Notes: generated by a model not told the origin, from the sequence alone. Positions 8,395-17,354 are shown, counted from the stretch's first letter. The stretch is 64,000 nucleotides of DNA from an uncultured Lachnospiraceae bacterium (GCA_910577175.1 CAJTLU010000004.1:144672-208671); one strand, 5' to 3'. A program made the numbers and translations.

Positions 8395-8511
8395 TTTTGC
8401 CACCTCGTTTTTCAAAGTAGCAAACACCTGTTCTGCTTTTATTATAGGGGGAGAACGGAGGAATCCAATCACCGCAGTGTTGAATTGCCGTTGAATGATT
8501 AAACCAGGTGT

Positions 8512-9417
8512 TTAATCCACCCTCTCCTGCGTCCTCTCCTTCTGTATCTTCTGGTCCTTTAAGGTAAGCACTACTCCTGCAATCATAACCAGCAGGGCGA
8601 TAAAAAAGGATAACGGGGGAAGCTCCCGGAAAATCACAAGCGACAGCAAAACGCCGATAAACGGCGCCACCGCATAATAGGTGCTGGTTTTTGCCGCTCC
8701 AAGCTCCCGCTGTGCATATACGTAGAAAAAGATACTAAGCCCGTATGCAGCGAACCCCAGCAGCAACGCAGCTGCCATATAGGAAACGCCGGTCATCCGC
8801 TCTCCCGCCGCAAATGCAAGAAAGAGAGAACCAAGCCCGGAACCAAAGCCCTTGATTACTACAATTTCCAACGGATTTTTGCAAGAGAGCATACGGGTGC
8901 AATTATTTTCAAAGCCCCAGCAGATGCAGGCCAGAAGAATCAGAACAGAGCCTATGGAAAAAGAAAAGCTGCTTATATCCTCCACCGACAAAATGACACT
9001 GGATGCTGTTACAAGTCCGATTGCTGCCCAGAGGCGCGCGGATATTTTCTCTTTGAATACCAGAAGGGCTATCAGCGAGGTTGCCACAATTTCAAAATTA
9101 TTCAGCAATGAAGCGTTTGCCGCAGAGGTCATACGGAGTCCGAACATAAGAAAAACCGGCGCCGCAATATCCAGAAGCACCATCCCTGCCGTATAAGGAA
9201 GCTCCCGTCTGGTAAGGCGCTGCTCCTTTCCACCCCGTCCCGCCTTTTTCCGGATAATGCTGAACACAAGCATCCCGATGCCTGCACCCAGATAAAGAAA
9301 AGCTGCCATCATAGCAGGCGGTATTTTCTGCAGCAGGACTTTGGAAACCGGCGAGCTGACCGCATACAAAGCCGCCGCCAGTATGGCAAAGCCAGCTGCC
9401 CGTTTATCTTTTGACAT
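8512..9417 (-). CDS. DMT-superfamily EamA transporter
   Basis: 301 residues with about ten membrane helices in two EamA repeats. The first runs to about residue 140 (NASLLNNFEIVATSLIALLVFKE is the typical first-repeat end) and the second to about 290 (KTSTYYAVAPFIGVLLSLVIFRE). The C-terminus is short and charged. Members export amino acids or metabolites; the substrate here is unknown. AGGAGGAGG precedes the start. It stands alone and is divergent from the glycosylase gene. Confidence 0.9.
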   Translation of the reverse strand: MSKDKRAAGFAILAAALYAVSSPVSKVLLQKIPPAMMAAFLYLGAGIGMLVFSIIRKKAGRGGKEQRLTRRELPYTAGMVLLDIAAPVFLMFGLRMTSAANASLLNNFEIVATSLIALLVFKEKISARLWAAIGLVTASSVILSVEDISSFSFSIGSVLILLACICWGFENNCTRMLSCKNPLEIVVIKGFGSGLGSLFLAFAAGERMTGVSYMAAALLLGFAAYGLSIFFYVYAQRELGAAKTSTYYAVAPFIGVLLSLVIFRELPPLSFFIALLVMIAGVVLTLKDQKIQKERTQERVD

Positions 9418-9493
9418 AAAACTGCCTCCTCCTGAAAGAATACTGAAATTGTAACACGGCTGTACTTAAAATGCAATACAGAGGAGACAGTTT

Positions 9494-9532
9494 AAATTTC
9501 CGCATTTTGTATTCTTCTTTTGTGTTCCGCAA
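9494..9532 (+). repeat. Copy D of a dispersed intergenic repeat end
   Basis: A stretch beginning AAATTTCCGCATTTTG and ending GTGTTCCGCAAG matches 22472-22509, which begins and ends alike, over nearly its full length. Both are intergenic. Confidence 0.6.
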
Positions 9533-9545
9533 GCTTCTAAGGGAA

Positions 9546-9574
9546 TTGTAAGTATACGCAAAAAATGCTATAAT
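9546..9574 (+). promoter_or_regulatory. SigA-type promoter of the glycosylase gene
   Basis: TTGTAA (9546-9551), a 17-bp spacer, TATAAT (9569-9574). Confidence 0.7.
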
Positions 9575-9607
9575 AAAACCGTTATGAAACACATAGGAGG
9601 AATACCA

Positions 9608-10114
9608 ATGCCACACCACCCGATTGAACCTGTCTACAACCATGCTTCCAGGCTCCTGGTTTTAGGGAGCTTTCCGTCCGTGAAGTCCCGGGAACAGGGC
9701 TTTTTCTACGGCCACCCGCAGAACCGCTTCTGGAAAGTAACCTCTGCCGTATTTGCCTGTGATGAGCCCAAAACAATCGATGAAAAACGCTCCTTTCTGC
9801 TCGAAAACGGAATCGCTTTATGGGATGTTATCGCTTCATGTGAAATTGAGGGAAGCTCCGACAGCTCCATCAAAAATGTCGTGCCAAACGATTTATCCCG
9901 GATTCTTCCCTGTACACAAATAAAACAGATTTTCGTAAATGGAAAAACTGCGCAAAAATATTATAATAAATACTTGCGGGAAGTGCTCGGGCAGGATGCT
10001 GTCTGTCTTCCGTCTACCTCTCCTGCCAACGCGGCATGGTCCCTGGAGCGGCTTATCCGGGAATGGGGCATCTTGAAAAATTCCACACTTACGCCGCAAG
10101 GTAATATTCATTAA
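9608..10114 (+). CDS. DNA-deoxyinosine glycosylase (UDG superfamily family 6)
   Basis: 168 residues. Removes hypoxanthine from deaminated adenine in DNA as the first step of base excision repair. The signature block LGSFPSVKSREQGFFYGHPQ with NRFW is near the N-terminus, ALWDVIASC is in the middle, and the C-terminal STSPANA loop is where this superfamily inserts into DNA. The start at 9608 is preferred over 9584 because AGGAGG sits between them at a good distance. A single-gene unit with its own promoter. Confidence 0.88.
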   Translation: MPHHPIEPVYNHASRLLVLGSFPSVKSREQGFFYGHPQNRFWKVTSAVFACDEPKTIDEKRSFLLENGIALWDVIASCEIEGSSDSSIKNVVPNDLSRILPCTQIKQIFVNGKTAQKYYNKYLREVLGQDAVCLPSTSPANAAWSLERLIREWGILKNSTLTPQGNIH

Positions 10115-10162
10115 GTTTTCTTACTTTCCTGTCGAAAAACGACTTGTTTTTTCATGTTTCTC

Positions 10163-10191
10163 TTTACATTTTAGGAGAAAAATGATATTAT
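10163..10191 (+). promoter_or_regulatory. SigA-type promoter of the ComFB gene
   Basis: TTTACA (10163-10168), a 17-bp spacer, TATTAT (10186-10191). Confidence 0.55.
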
Positions 10192-10223
10192 TATAACATA
10201 TTGAAGCTTAGGGGGTATACAAT

Positions 10224-10490
10224 ATGCAACTGATTTTGAAAAATATCATGGAAGAATACGTCACCCTTACCTTAGACGAAATGATGAGCTATCTGGACGG
10301 CTGTAAGTGTGAGCGTTGCAAGCTTGACATGATTTCTTATGCGCTGAACCGGTTAGAGCCGAAGTATGTCGTCACTCCACAGGGTGAGATGATGGCCCGC
10401 TTATGTGAATTTGACAATCAGTTCAAAACGTCTGTTATGTCCAAGCTCATACAGGCGCATGAAATTATCAGCAAAAACCCTCGCCACTAG
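10224..10490 (+). CDS. ComFB-domain protein
   Basis: 88 residues, nearly all a late-competence ComFB fold: KNIMEEYVTLTLDEMM, then the zinc-binding-type CKCERCKLDMISYALNRL segment with three Cys, then PKYVVTPQGE. ComFB is named for the B. subtilis comF operon but is not essential there. ComFB-like proteins elsewhere bind cyclic dinucleotides, so a sensory role is possible; that is inference. Convergent with lepB. Confidence 0.85.
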   Translation: MQLILKNIMEEYVTLTLDEMMSYLDGCKCERCKLDMISYALNRLEPKYVVTPQGEMMARLCEFDNQFKTSVMSKLIQAHEIISKNPRH

Positions 10491-10504
10491 ACGTAGGGAG
10501 GGTT
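10476..10504. terminator. Possible bidirectional terminator between the ComFB gene and lepB
   Basis: AACCCTC (10476-10482) pairs with GAGGGTT (10498-10504). It overlaps the 3' ends of both convergent genes; the stem is short. Confidence 0.4.
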
Positions 10505-11051
10505 ACTTCAGAATCTTAAATTTCGGCTTGTAGCGGAACCATACTTTGCACCGGATTTTTTCCCTTGCTACATATTTATTATCCCACTTCCTTGAATCCC
10601 AGGAATTATTGCGGTTATCCCCCAGCATAAAGTAGTGTCCCTCCGGTACCCAGAACTTTCCGAAGGTGCCTGACGGCAGCTCTTTCAAATACTCCTCCTC
10701 CAGAGGCTCTTCACTCCCGTTAATATACACCTTGCCCTCTATCACTTCAACCAGTTCTCCCGGAAGACCGATAATTCTTTTGATATATATCTTGCTCTCG
10801 TCATCAGGAAAATCAAACATTACAATGTCTCCACGCTCTGGCTCCGAAAACAGATATGCAAGCCGGAAGCCTAACACCCTGTCTCCTATCTGCAGCGTAT
10901 CCTCCATAGAACCGGATGGAATCTCCGCCTTCATGATTACAAACCAGTTAAGGCAATTCCCAATCATAAAGGCAGAAATCAATACAAGCAGCCAGCTGAT
11001 AATTTCCCTCCAGACCGCATCATTATTTTTTGTATTCTCCTCTTTCTTCAT
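10503..11051 (-). CDS. lepB: Signal peptidase I
   Basis: 182 residues. Membrane-bound serine protease that removes signal peptides from secreted proteins. One N-terminal membrane helix (about 15-38), then the catalytic Ser in IPSGSMEDTLQIGD, the catalytic Lys in YIKRIIGLPGE, and box E GDNRNNSWDSR. This single-anchor short form is normal for Firmicutes. It lies 29 bp behind galK on the same strand and is probably the last gene of the AI-2E transporter/galK/lepB unit. Confidence 0.95.
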   Translation of the reverse strand: MKKEENTKNNDAVWREIISWLLVLISAFMIGNCLNWFVIMKAEIPSGSMEDTLQIGDRVLGFRLAYLFSEPERGDIVMFDFPDDESKIYIKRIIGLPGELVEVIEGKVYINGSEEPLEEEYLKELPSGTFGKFWVPEGHYFMLGDNRNNSWDSRKWDNKYVAREKIRCKVWFRYKPKFKILK

Positions 11052-11080
11052 CCGTCTTACTTTTCCTCCCCGAAAATTTC

Positions 11081-12244
11081 CTACAACTCACAAGGGCCGC
11101 CGCCCGCTTCCGCTTCGTAAAAATCTGCCTGGTATCCGCTCTTTTCCAGATACTCCATACCAACCTTCTCTTTATACGCAGAAACCCTGTCCTTTTTAAT
11201 TAAAACAACCAGGCAGCCGCCAAAACCGGCTCCTGTCATCCGTGCCCCAAGTACGCCCGGAAATTGGTTCGAAAGCTCTGCCAGAAGGTCAGGCTCCTTT
11301 CCTGTCACCTCATAATCTTCCTTCAAAGACAAATGGGACTCCGGCATCAGTGCGCCAAACCGTACAATGTCTCCCTGCTTCAACGCCTCAAAGGACTGTA
11401 CCGTGCGGGCATTCTCATAGACCGCATGCCGCGCCCTGCGCTTTAATACCTCCCTGTCTAACGCTTCTTTGTACGTTTCAAACTCCTCCGGAGAAAAATC
11501 GCATAGCGCTTTTTTATCACAGACGGTCTGCAGACACTTTAGCGCCTCCTCACATTCCTGCCTGCGCTCATTGTACTTTGACTCGTTCAGCGCCCGCTTC
11601 TTGTTGCTGTTGACAATCAAAAGCGCGTTTTCTCCCAGCTCTAACGGCGCATATTCATAAGTAAGCGCACCTGTATCCATAAAAATCGCACAGCCCTTCC
11701 TGCCGGCGGCAATGGAAAGCTGGTCCAGAATCCCGCACTGCACCCCGACAAACTCATTCTCTGCTTTCTGTGTCAGCTTCGCAAGTCCGGTTACCGAAAT
11801 CTTAAATCCGAACAATTCACACAACAAATAAGCCGTCAGTACCTCTATCGAGGCAGAGGAGGAAAGTCCGGAGGACGCAGGAAGCGTTCCGGCATATACA
11901 ATATCTACCCCTTCTGTAACCGGATATCCTTCTTCCTCTAATGTCCGGACGACACCGAACGGGTAATTCGCCCAGTTCCATTCCGGCCGATAACACTTCG
12001 GCAGCAGCTCTGCCTCAATCATCCCTTCCTCCGGATAATCTGCGGAATACAGCCGAAGCTTACTTGTTCCGTTTTTCCTTGCCGCAGCGTACGTCCCCAT
12101 CGTCAGGGCGCATGGAAGCGTATAACCGCCGCTGTAATCAATATGGTCTCCCATCAGATTTACTCTGCCCGGAGCAAAAAAGAACCGCACCCCTTCGCTG
12201 CTCCCAAACAATCTGGAAAACTCTTCTTCTAATCTTTTCTTCAT
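11081..12244 (-). CDS. galK: Galactokinase
   Basis: 387 residues. Phosphorylates galactose to galactose-1-phosphate with ATP (Leloir pathway). GHMP kinase fold: FAPGRVNLMGDHIDYSGGY at the sugar-binding N-terminus, LPASSGLSSSASIEV as the ATP loop, GILDQLSIAAGRKG, and motif 3 GARMTGAGFGGCLV. Its ATG overlaps the stop of the preceding transporter gene by 4 bp (ATGA), indicating coupling. No other gal genes are adjacent, which is unusual. Confidence 0.95.
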   Translation of the reverse strand: MKKRLEEEFSRLFGSSEGVRFFFAPGRVNLMGDHIDYSGGYTLPCALTMGTYAAARKNGTSKLRLYSADYPEEGMIEAELLPKCYRPEWNWANYPFGVVRTLEEEGYPVTEGVDIVYAGTLPASSGLSSSASIEVLTAYLLCELFGFKISVTGLAKLTQKAENEFVGVQCGILDQLSIAAGRKGCAIFMDTGALTYEYAPLELGENALLIVNSNKKRALNESKYNERRQECEEALKCLQTVCDKKALCDFSPEEFETYKEALDREVLKRRARHAVYENARTVQSFEALKQGDIVRFGALMPESHLSLKEDYEVTGKEPDLLAELSNQFPGVLGARMTGAGFGGCLVVLIKKDRVSAYKEKVGMEYLEKSGYQADFYEAEAGGGPCEL

Positions 12245-13488
12245 TTTGTCTCCTTCTCCTTCTGCAAAATTTCTATCTGTCCGGCTTCTTTTTGTTTCTT
12301 TTCCAGCCGTTTTGCTGTCACTTCACGAAGCAGCGTATACAGAACGGAAACCGTAGGCACCGCAAACAGCATACCCACAATGCCGCCGATTCCGCCTCCT
12401 ATCGTAACTGCCGCCAATACCCACATTGCAGGAAGTCCTACCGAGCTTCCCACGACCTTCGGATAAATCACATTTCCTTCAATCTGCTGCAAGATAACAA
12501 TGTAAACAAGAAACATCAATGCCTGGAACGGGTCTGTCATCAGAATCAGGAAAGCGCCCACACCTGCCCCGATTAGCGCGCCTACCACCGGAATCAGCGC
12601 CGTCACGCCGACCAGCACCCCGATCATCGCCGCATACGGAAAACGGAAAATTAACATACCGATAGAACAAAGACTGCCCAGAATCACTGCTTCTGTACAC
12701 TGACCCGCAATAAATGCACAGAAAATCCCGTGGGAGGTCCGTGCCACATGCAGCACCATCTCCCGTACCCGTTCTGGCAGAAACGCCCGGAAGAGCCTGT
12801 TAATCTGCCGGGACAGGGTTTCCTTGTTAAGCAGTACATAAATTCCGAAAATCAAGGCAATGACAAAATCCACAATACCGCCAAAGGCACTGATTACACT
12901 CGAAAACGTACTCCCGACTACCCCGATGGTTCCCTCCCCGATAAGATTCAGGAGACTTTTGGCCGTTGTCTCCCAGTCAATGTTTAACTCCGAAATCACC
13001 TCACTGATGACAGGATATGCCTCTGCATACTCCATGCCCCATTTTTTAACGCGCTCCATCCAGACCGGTACGCCGTCCACAAGCAGCATTACTGCATTCC
13101 CGATTTCCGGAAGCACAATGGCGACTACTCCGGAAAGAATCGCAAGGATAATCAGAATCGAAATCAACAGACACATCGGTCTGCGGAGCACACGGCTCAC
13201 CTTTCCCGGCTGTACATCCTTTGGACCGGACGCGCCATTTTTATTTTTCCTTTTCTGCTTTGCAAAAATACGCTTCAGCCAGAGTCCGCTCTTATCCCAT
13301 AGCTTCTCTAAGCCCCGCATCGGCAGATTCAGCACAAATGCAATCATAAACCCGGTAAACACCGGGGAAAAAATTCCCAGAATCCAACCAATTCCTGCTC
13401 CCACAACTGAAAGCTTCTGCAGCATGCAGTACAACACAACCAGACCTGCCGCAGCAAAAAACGTACGAAAGAAACGACGCCGGTTCAT
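12241..13488 (-). CDS. AI-2E family transporter
   Basis: 415 residues, PurR/PerM-like (AI-2E) membrane protein with about eight helices. The conserved late block VTALIPVVGALIGAGVGAF and the following LQQIEGNVIYPKVVGSSVGL are characteristic. A long extracytoplasmic loop runs from about residue 130 to 190. Named after the E. coli autoinducer-2 exporter, but most members have no proven substrate; some act as Na+/H+ antiporters. The C-terminus is charged. First gene of the unit with galK and lepB. Confidence 0.88.
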   Translation of the reverse strand: MNRRRFFRTFFAAAGLVVLYCMLQKLSVVGAGIGWILGIFSPVFTGFMIAFVLNLPMRGLEKLWDKSGLWLKRIFAKQKRKNKNGASGPKDVQPGKVSRVLRRPMCLLISILIILAILSGVVAIVLPEIGNAVMLLVDGVPVWMERVKKWGMEYAEAYPVISEVISELNIDWETTAKSLLNLIGEGTIGVVGSTFSSVISAFGGIVDFVIALIFGIYVLLNKETLSRQINRLFRAFLPERVREMVLHVARTSHGIFCAFIAGQCTEAVILGSLCSIGMLIFRFPYAAMIGVLVGVTALIPVVGALIGAGVGAFLILMTDPFQALMFLVYIVILQQIEGNVIYPKVVGSSVGLPAMWVLAAVTIGGGIGGIVGMLFAVPTVSVLYTLLREVTAKRLEKKQKEAGQIEILQKEKETK

Positions 13489-13515
13489 TCCGCTCCTCCT
13501 TTTGTTTTAACCTAC

Positions 13516-13544
13516 TTGAAATTCTTTCCACACTTGTATATAAT
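13516..13544 (+). promoter_or_regulatory. SigA-type promoter of the TraX gene
   Basis: TTGAAA (13516-13521), a 17-bp spacer, TATAAT (13539-13544), then AGAGGAGG at the start codon. Confidence 0.75.
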
Positions 13545-13570
13545 CATAACATAAAGAGGAGGAAACTTCA

Positions 13571-14404
13571 ATGCTCAATCAAACATCATCATTCAACAAT
13601 TCCCCGGTGCAAAAGGGATTACCTGGAAACTTTTTAAAGATATTCGCGGCACTCACGATGCTCATCGACCATGCGGCAATTGCGCTTGTTTATTCTAAAC
13701 TTATTCTCTCTAAGGAATACCTTGATATCCTGTCCTTGGAGGACGCAACGGCAGAACAGCTTGCTTCCATCCCGGACAGCTATCTGGGTCTGTTTTCTAC
13801 CTATAACATCATGCGGCTGGTCGGCAGAATTGCCTTCCCTATTTTTTGCTTCCTGCTTTACGAAGGTTTTATGCACACTTCGGATATCCGGCGCTATCTT
13901 CTTCGTGTCGGTCTTTGTGCTCTCGTCTCCGAAATCCCGTTTAATCTGATAGCCTCCAAAGCCGATACCGGAACTGTCTCTCTATTCTATCCAAAGCTTC
14001 AGAATACCGTTTTTACCTTATTTCTGGCACTGCTTATGCTCTATGGCATGAGATGTCTGGAAGTAAAGGAGTTTTCACTAAAAGCCGCCATGCGTCAGAT
14101 GCTCGGACAGGTTTTATGCGTCCTCGCCGCCTGTGTCGTTGCCATCCTTGCCAGAACTGACTATTCCTATTTTGGAATCCTTCTGGTAGCCGTCTTTTAC
14201 TACTGCCGTAATTCAAAAACAATGCAGATTATTCTTGGCTGTATTGTCTTTCTTGGGACAAATATCGCTTCACTCCTTGCTTTTGTTCCGATTGCAATGT
14301 ATAACGGTACCCTGATCCGTTCGAAGAAATTCAAATACTTCTTCTACATTTTCTATCCGGCGCATTTGCTGGTACTGTACCTGCTTTCGCTCCTGGTGAA
14401 GTAA
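13571..14404 (+). CDS. TraX family membrane protein (acyltransferase-like)
   Basis: 277 residues, eight or so membrane helices. The N-terminal LKIFAALTMLIDHAAIAL matches the TraX/acyltransferase-3-like start with a conserved Asp-His, and GRIAFPIFCFLLYEGFMHT and LVSEIPFNLI follow as in the family. F-plasmid TraX acetylates pilin; chromosomal copies in Firmicutes have no known substrate and probably modify a surface component. The C-terminal FKYFFYIFYPAHLLVLY block is conserved too. Monocistronic by its promoter; the next gene is 103 bp downstream. Confidence 0.85.
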   Translation: MLNQTSSFNNSPVQKGLPGNFLKIFAALTMLIDHAAIALVYSKLILSKEYLDILSLEDATAEQLASIPDSYLGLFSTYNIMRLVGRIAFPIFCFLLYEGFMHTSDIRRYLLRVGLCALVSEIPFNLIASKADTGTVSLFYPKLQNTVFTLFLALLMLYGMRCLEVKEFSLKAAMRQMLGQVLCVLAACVVAILARTDYSYFGILLVAVFYYCRNSKTMQIILGCIVFLGTNIASLLAFVPIAMYNGTLIRSKKFKYFFYIFYPAHLLVLYLLSLLVK

Positions 14405-14507
14405 AATCCGGGCTTCTCTTTTTTCCTTTCTCTGCATATAGTATTGCAGAAGCGTTTCGGGAACGCTGCCGGAGCGTTCTCCGACTATGCCCTTGAAAGG
14501 AGACTTT

Positions 14508-15494
14508 ATGAATCAAAATTCTAATTCCTACCCACCGATATTGGCTCCTTCGAGCGAACTCGGCGCACTCTTATTCGCAGCGCTTCCATGCATTCACGAA
14601 ACCTACCGGCCGCTTGCTTCCTTTGCCTTCCATATGACAGAGCTTTCAAGACTGAAAAATCTTTCTTCTATGCCTCCTTTATCCGGTTTCAACAACATTG
14701 ATTCCCTGATTGCGGACAAGGAAACCTTACTTCGTTCCCTTTCCTTTTACGGGAATCTTTTTCATATGCCGCTTTTGTCCACCATCGCAAATCTTCTGCA
14801 GGCGATGCAGTTTTACAATGCCTACAAAGACATCCTGCCCGGACTGTTTTCCGCCATGGGCGGAAACGGCGCCCCCACAGACAGTATGGCAGGACTTTTC
14901 TCCGGACTGGGAGGAGTTTCTCCAGATATGTTCTCTTCTCTTGGCGGACTATCTCCGGACTTACTTTCTTCCCTGTTCTCTGGCTTTTCCTCGTCCTCCG
15001 GAGGAAATTCCTTTGCATCGTCTTCCACCAAAACGCCTGCGCCTGCAGCACCTTCTTCCGAAACTGCCCCTAAAAGCACCCCGGAAACCGCTTTTCAAAC
15101 CACCTCGGAAAGCACCCCGGAAGCCGCCTCCCAAACCGCCTCCGAAAGCACCCCGGAAGCCGCTTTCCAAACCGCCTTTGAAAGCACCTCGGAAGCCGCT
15201 TTCCAAACCGCCTTTGAAGACGCTTCCAGAACGTCTTTGGAAACCTCTGCTTCCGGGACTTCTTCCTACGGCTTCTCTGACGGGACAGCTTCCGCGGACA
15301 GCACCGCCACGGACGACGGATTTTCCTCCACTCCGGACAGCTCCGGGGAATCCCTGGCTTCTCCCAAAGAAGCTTCCGTACAGGCTGGGGAAAATAACAC
15401 CTCCGGCACATCGTACGACCTGTACGACAGTCTGTATTCCTTTCTGACTCCGGAACAAAAAGAGATTTACGAACAGCTCATGCATACGGACTAG
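14508..15494 (+). CDS. Hypothetical protein with Gly/Leu-rich and 12-residue repeats
   Basis: 328 residues from the ATG at 14508, chosen for the AAAGGAG before it. Residues 1-100 are helical and unremarkable. Residues about 105-160 are rich in Gly, Ser, Phe and Leu with repeats of the form GLFSGLGGVSPD and GGLSPDLLSSLFSGF. Residues about 178-245 hold four copies of a 12-residue unit close to ESTPEAAFQTAF. A Ser/Thr/Asp-rich stretch follows, and the last 25 residues (YDSLYSFLTPEQKEIYEQLM) form an amphipathic helix. No signal peptide. The same C-terminal style, PEKQAF/PEQKEIY, appears in the next small gene, so the two are probably partners. Confidence 0.65.
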   Translation: MNQNSNSYPPILAPSSELGALLFAALPCIHETYRPLASFAFHMTELSRLKNLSSMPPLSGFNNIDSLIADKETLLRSLSFYGNLFHMPLLSTIANLLQAMQFYNAYKDILPGLFSAMGGNGAPTDSMAGLFSGLGGVSPDMFSSLGGLSPDLLSSLFSGFSSSSGGNSFASSSTKTPAPAAPSSETAPKSTPETAFQTTSESTPEAASQTASESTPEAAFQTAFESTSEAAFQTAFEDASRTSLETSASGTSSYGFSDGTASADSTATDDGFSSTPDSSGESLASPKEASVQAGENNTSGTSYDLYDSLYSFLTPEQKEIYEQLMHTD

Positions 15495-15540
15495 TCAGCC
15501 CGCATAAGCTGAAAGCAGAAGAACACCAAAAGGAGTTTTC

Positions 15541-15810
15541 ATGAAGCCAGAAGCATTAAAAAACTCTCCCGAATATCAAAAACTTTCCCCCGAAAAGCAG
15601 GCCTTTATTTCTGAAATTGTACGGGATGCAAACAACACCTCGGGCGACGCCACGCTGCCGCTGCTTTTAAAGGCACAGGCGCGCATGAAAACGCTGGGGA
15701 TTCAGTTTACCCAGGAGGAAAGTGCCTTTTTAATGACTACTTTAATGTCGGATATGTCTCCCGCAGACCGTGGGAAATTTGAGATGTTAAAGAAACTGAT
15801 GCGTAAATAA
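15541..15810 (+). CDS. Small helical hypothetical protein
   Basis: 89 residues, all predicted helical and charged, opening MKPEALKNSPEYQKLSPEKQ and ending MLKKLMRK. AAAGGAG precedes the start. Forty-six bp separate it from the repeat protein before it and 18 bp from dedA behind it, so the three form an operon. No family recognised with certainty. Confidence 0.65.
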   Translation: MKPEALKNSPEYQKLSPEKQAFISEIVRDANNTSGDATLPLLLKAQARMKTLGIQFTQEESAFLMTTLMSDMSPADRGKFEMLKKLMRK

Positions 15811-15828
15811 GTTTCAGAAAGGATTTTC

Positions 15829-16422
15829 ATGGATACCATTTTATCGCTCTTTGACCGTTATGGCATGTTCGCCATGTTTCTAATTATTTTCCTGGAATAT
15901 GCATGCTTTCCGATTTCCAGTGAAATCGTCCTCCCTTTCGCCGGTGCAGTTGCCAGGGCGGAAAACCTGTCCTTCTTCCTGCTTCTTCCGCTTTCCGTTC
16001 TTGCCGGAACCCTTGGAACAGGACTCTGCTATCTGGTCGGGAGACTGGGCGGCGATACCATTCTGGCAAAGTTAGTGAAACGGTTTCCGAAAACCCAAAA
16101 AGGAATTGACGCCTCCAGGGAAAAGTTCGCAAAATACGGTGCGGGCGCAGTCTGTATCGGACGGATGATTCCGCTCTGCCGTACCTACATTGCCTTTGTT
16201 GCAGGTGCTGCGGGGCAGTCCCCTTCCGTCTATTTTCCGTATTCGTTCCTTGGCATTACCATATGGAACAGCGCCCTGCTCTCCCTCGGATACTTCCTTC
16301 AGGACAACTGGAGCGCTGTTTCAGGCTATTATGCACGCTATAAGCATTTTCTGATTCCGGTTCTGCTTGGCGCCGTTTTTCTGTTTTTCGTTCTGCGGCA
16401 GCTCAAAAAAAGGAACGCCTAA
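15829..16422 (+). CDS. DedA family (SNARE-associated) membrane protein
   Basis: 197 residues. DedA/VTT-fold proteins move undecaprenyl phosphate or phospholipids across the inner leaflet. Visible are the re-entrant-helix block EYACFPISSEIVLPFAGAVA, the LAGTLGTGLCYLVGRLGG segment, and the essential basic motif GRMIPLCRTYIAFVAGA. Four to five membrane segments and a short basic C-terminus. Ends 5 bp from the stop of convergent pyrF. Confidence 0.88.
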   Translation: MDTILSLFDRYGMFAMFLIIFLEYACFPISSEIVLPFAGAVARAENLSFFLLLPLSVLAGTLGTGLCYLVGRLGGDTILAKLVKRFPKTQKGIDASREKFAKYGAGAVCIGRMIPLCRTYIAFVAGAAGQSPSVYFPYSFLGITIWNSALLSLGYFLQDNWSAVSGYYARYKHFLIPVLLGAVFLFFVLRQLKKRNA

Positions 16423-16427
16423 GTATG

Positions 16428-17354
16428 TTATTTCCCGGCAAGTGCAGACGCAATATCTTCTCTCATATCAATGACCGCCTGCCTTGACGCGTCTGCAAAG
16501 TTTGCTTCGCCAAACCTCTGGTATACCTCCTGCTTATACGCGGCAATAATTCCGCGGGAGGAGTTTACAATAGCGCCGAGCCCGTCTGCATTGAAATAAT
16601 GTACAAGGTCCGCTGCCTTTCCTCCCTGCGCGCCATACCCCGGCACCAGGATAAAGCTCTTCGGCATCAGCTTACGGAGTGTCTTTCCCATCTCCGGATA
16701 GGTCGCGCCGACAACGGCACCAATATTGCTGTAATCACCGTCCATACAATCTGCTCCCCATTCGACTACCTTTTGGGCCACAATTTCATATAACGGTCTG
16801 CCATCAATCAGCCTGTCCTGAAACTCGCCGCTCGACGGGTTGGACGTCTTTACCAAAAGGAACAGACCTTTATTCTCCTCTTTGCACACCTTAGCAAACG
16901 GATTCACCCCGTCGCTTCCAAAATACGGATTTACCGTAATAAAATCCTCATCAAACGGATAATAGCTCTGACTGCCGACCGAAACCCTGCCAAGATGTCC
17001 GACTGCGTATGCTTCGGAGGTAGAACCGATATCGCCGCGCTTGATATCGCCAATCACAACCAGTCCCTTCTCCTTACAATAATCCACCGTTCTTTTAAAT
17101 ACGATAAGTCCCGGAATCCCAAACTGCTCATACATCGCAATCTGCGGCTTTACTGCGGGAATCAGGTCATAAACGGCATCTACGATTGCCTTATTAAACT
17201 GCCAGACTGCCTCTGCTGCGCCCTCTAACGTCTCTCCAAACTCCGCAAACGCCTTCTCCTTTAAGCCTGCCGGAATATAGGAAAGCATCGGGTCCAGTCC
17301 CACGACAATCGGCGCATTCGTCTTCTGAATCTTTGTAATAAGCTCTTTTACCAT
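16428..17354 (-). CDS. pyrF: Orotidine 5'-phosphate decarboxylase (type 2)
   Basis: 308 residues from the ATG at 17354; the frame is open further upstream but only this ATG has a GGAGA site. Converts OMP to UMP, the last step of de novo pyrimidine synthesis. The signature VIGDIKRGDIGSTSEAYAVG holds the catalytic Lys-Asp-Lys-Asp type array, IVVGLDP binds phosphate near the N-terminus, and VPGYGAQGGKAAD is near the C-terminus. Follows pyrC on the same strand after 178 bp; no operon terminator is obvious in that gap. Confidence 0.95.
   Translation of the reverse strand: MVKELITKIQKTNAPIVVGLDPMLSYIPAGLKEKAFAEFGETLEGAAEAVWQFNKAIVDAVYDLIPAVKPQIAMYEQFGIPGLIVFKRTVDYCKEKGLVVIGDIKRGDIGSTSEAYAVGHLGRVSVGSQSYYPFDEDFITVNPYFGSDGVNPFAKVCKEENKGLFLLVKTSNPSSGEFQDRLIDGRPLYEIVAQKVVEWGADCMDGDYSNIGAVVGATYPEMGKTLRKLMPKSFILVPGYGAQGGKAADLVHYFNADGLGAIVNSSRGIIAAYKQEVYQRFGEANFADASRQAVIDMREDIASALAGK

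Noticed and set aside
8066..8494. 142-residue plus-strand frame
   Set aside because: It is antisense to the XRE remnant, has no ribosome site and low-complexity content; the minus strand gives recognisable protein.
4452..8500. Direct repeat of the tRNA-Leu 3' end as an island attachment site
   Set aside because: I looked for a copy of the T-arm/acceptor end before the EamA gene and found none.
14689..15485. Overlapping frames in the repeat-protein gene on both strands
   Set aside because: Arg/Pro-rich frames typical of shadows of Ser/Thr/Pro-rich coding; the plus frame at 14508 has the ribosome site and operon context.
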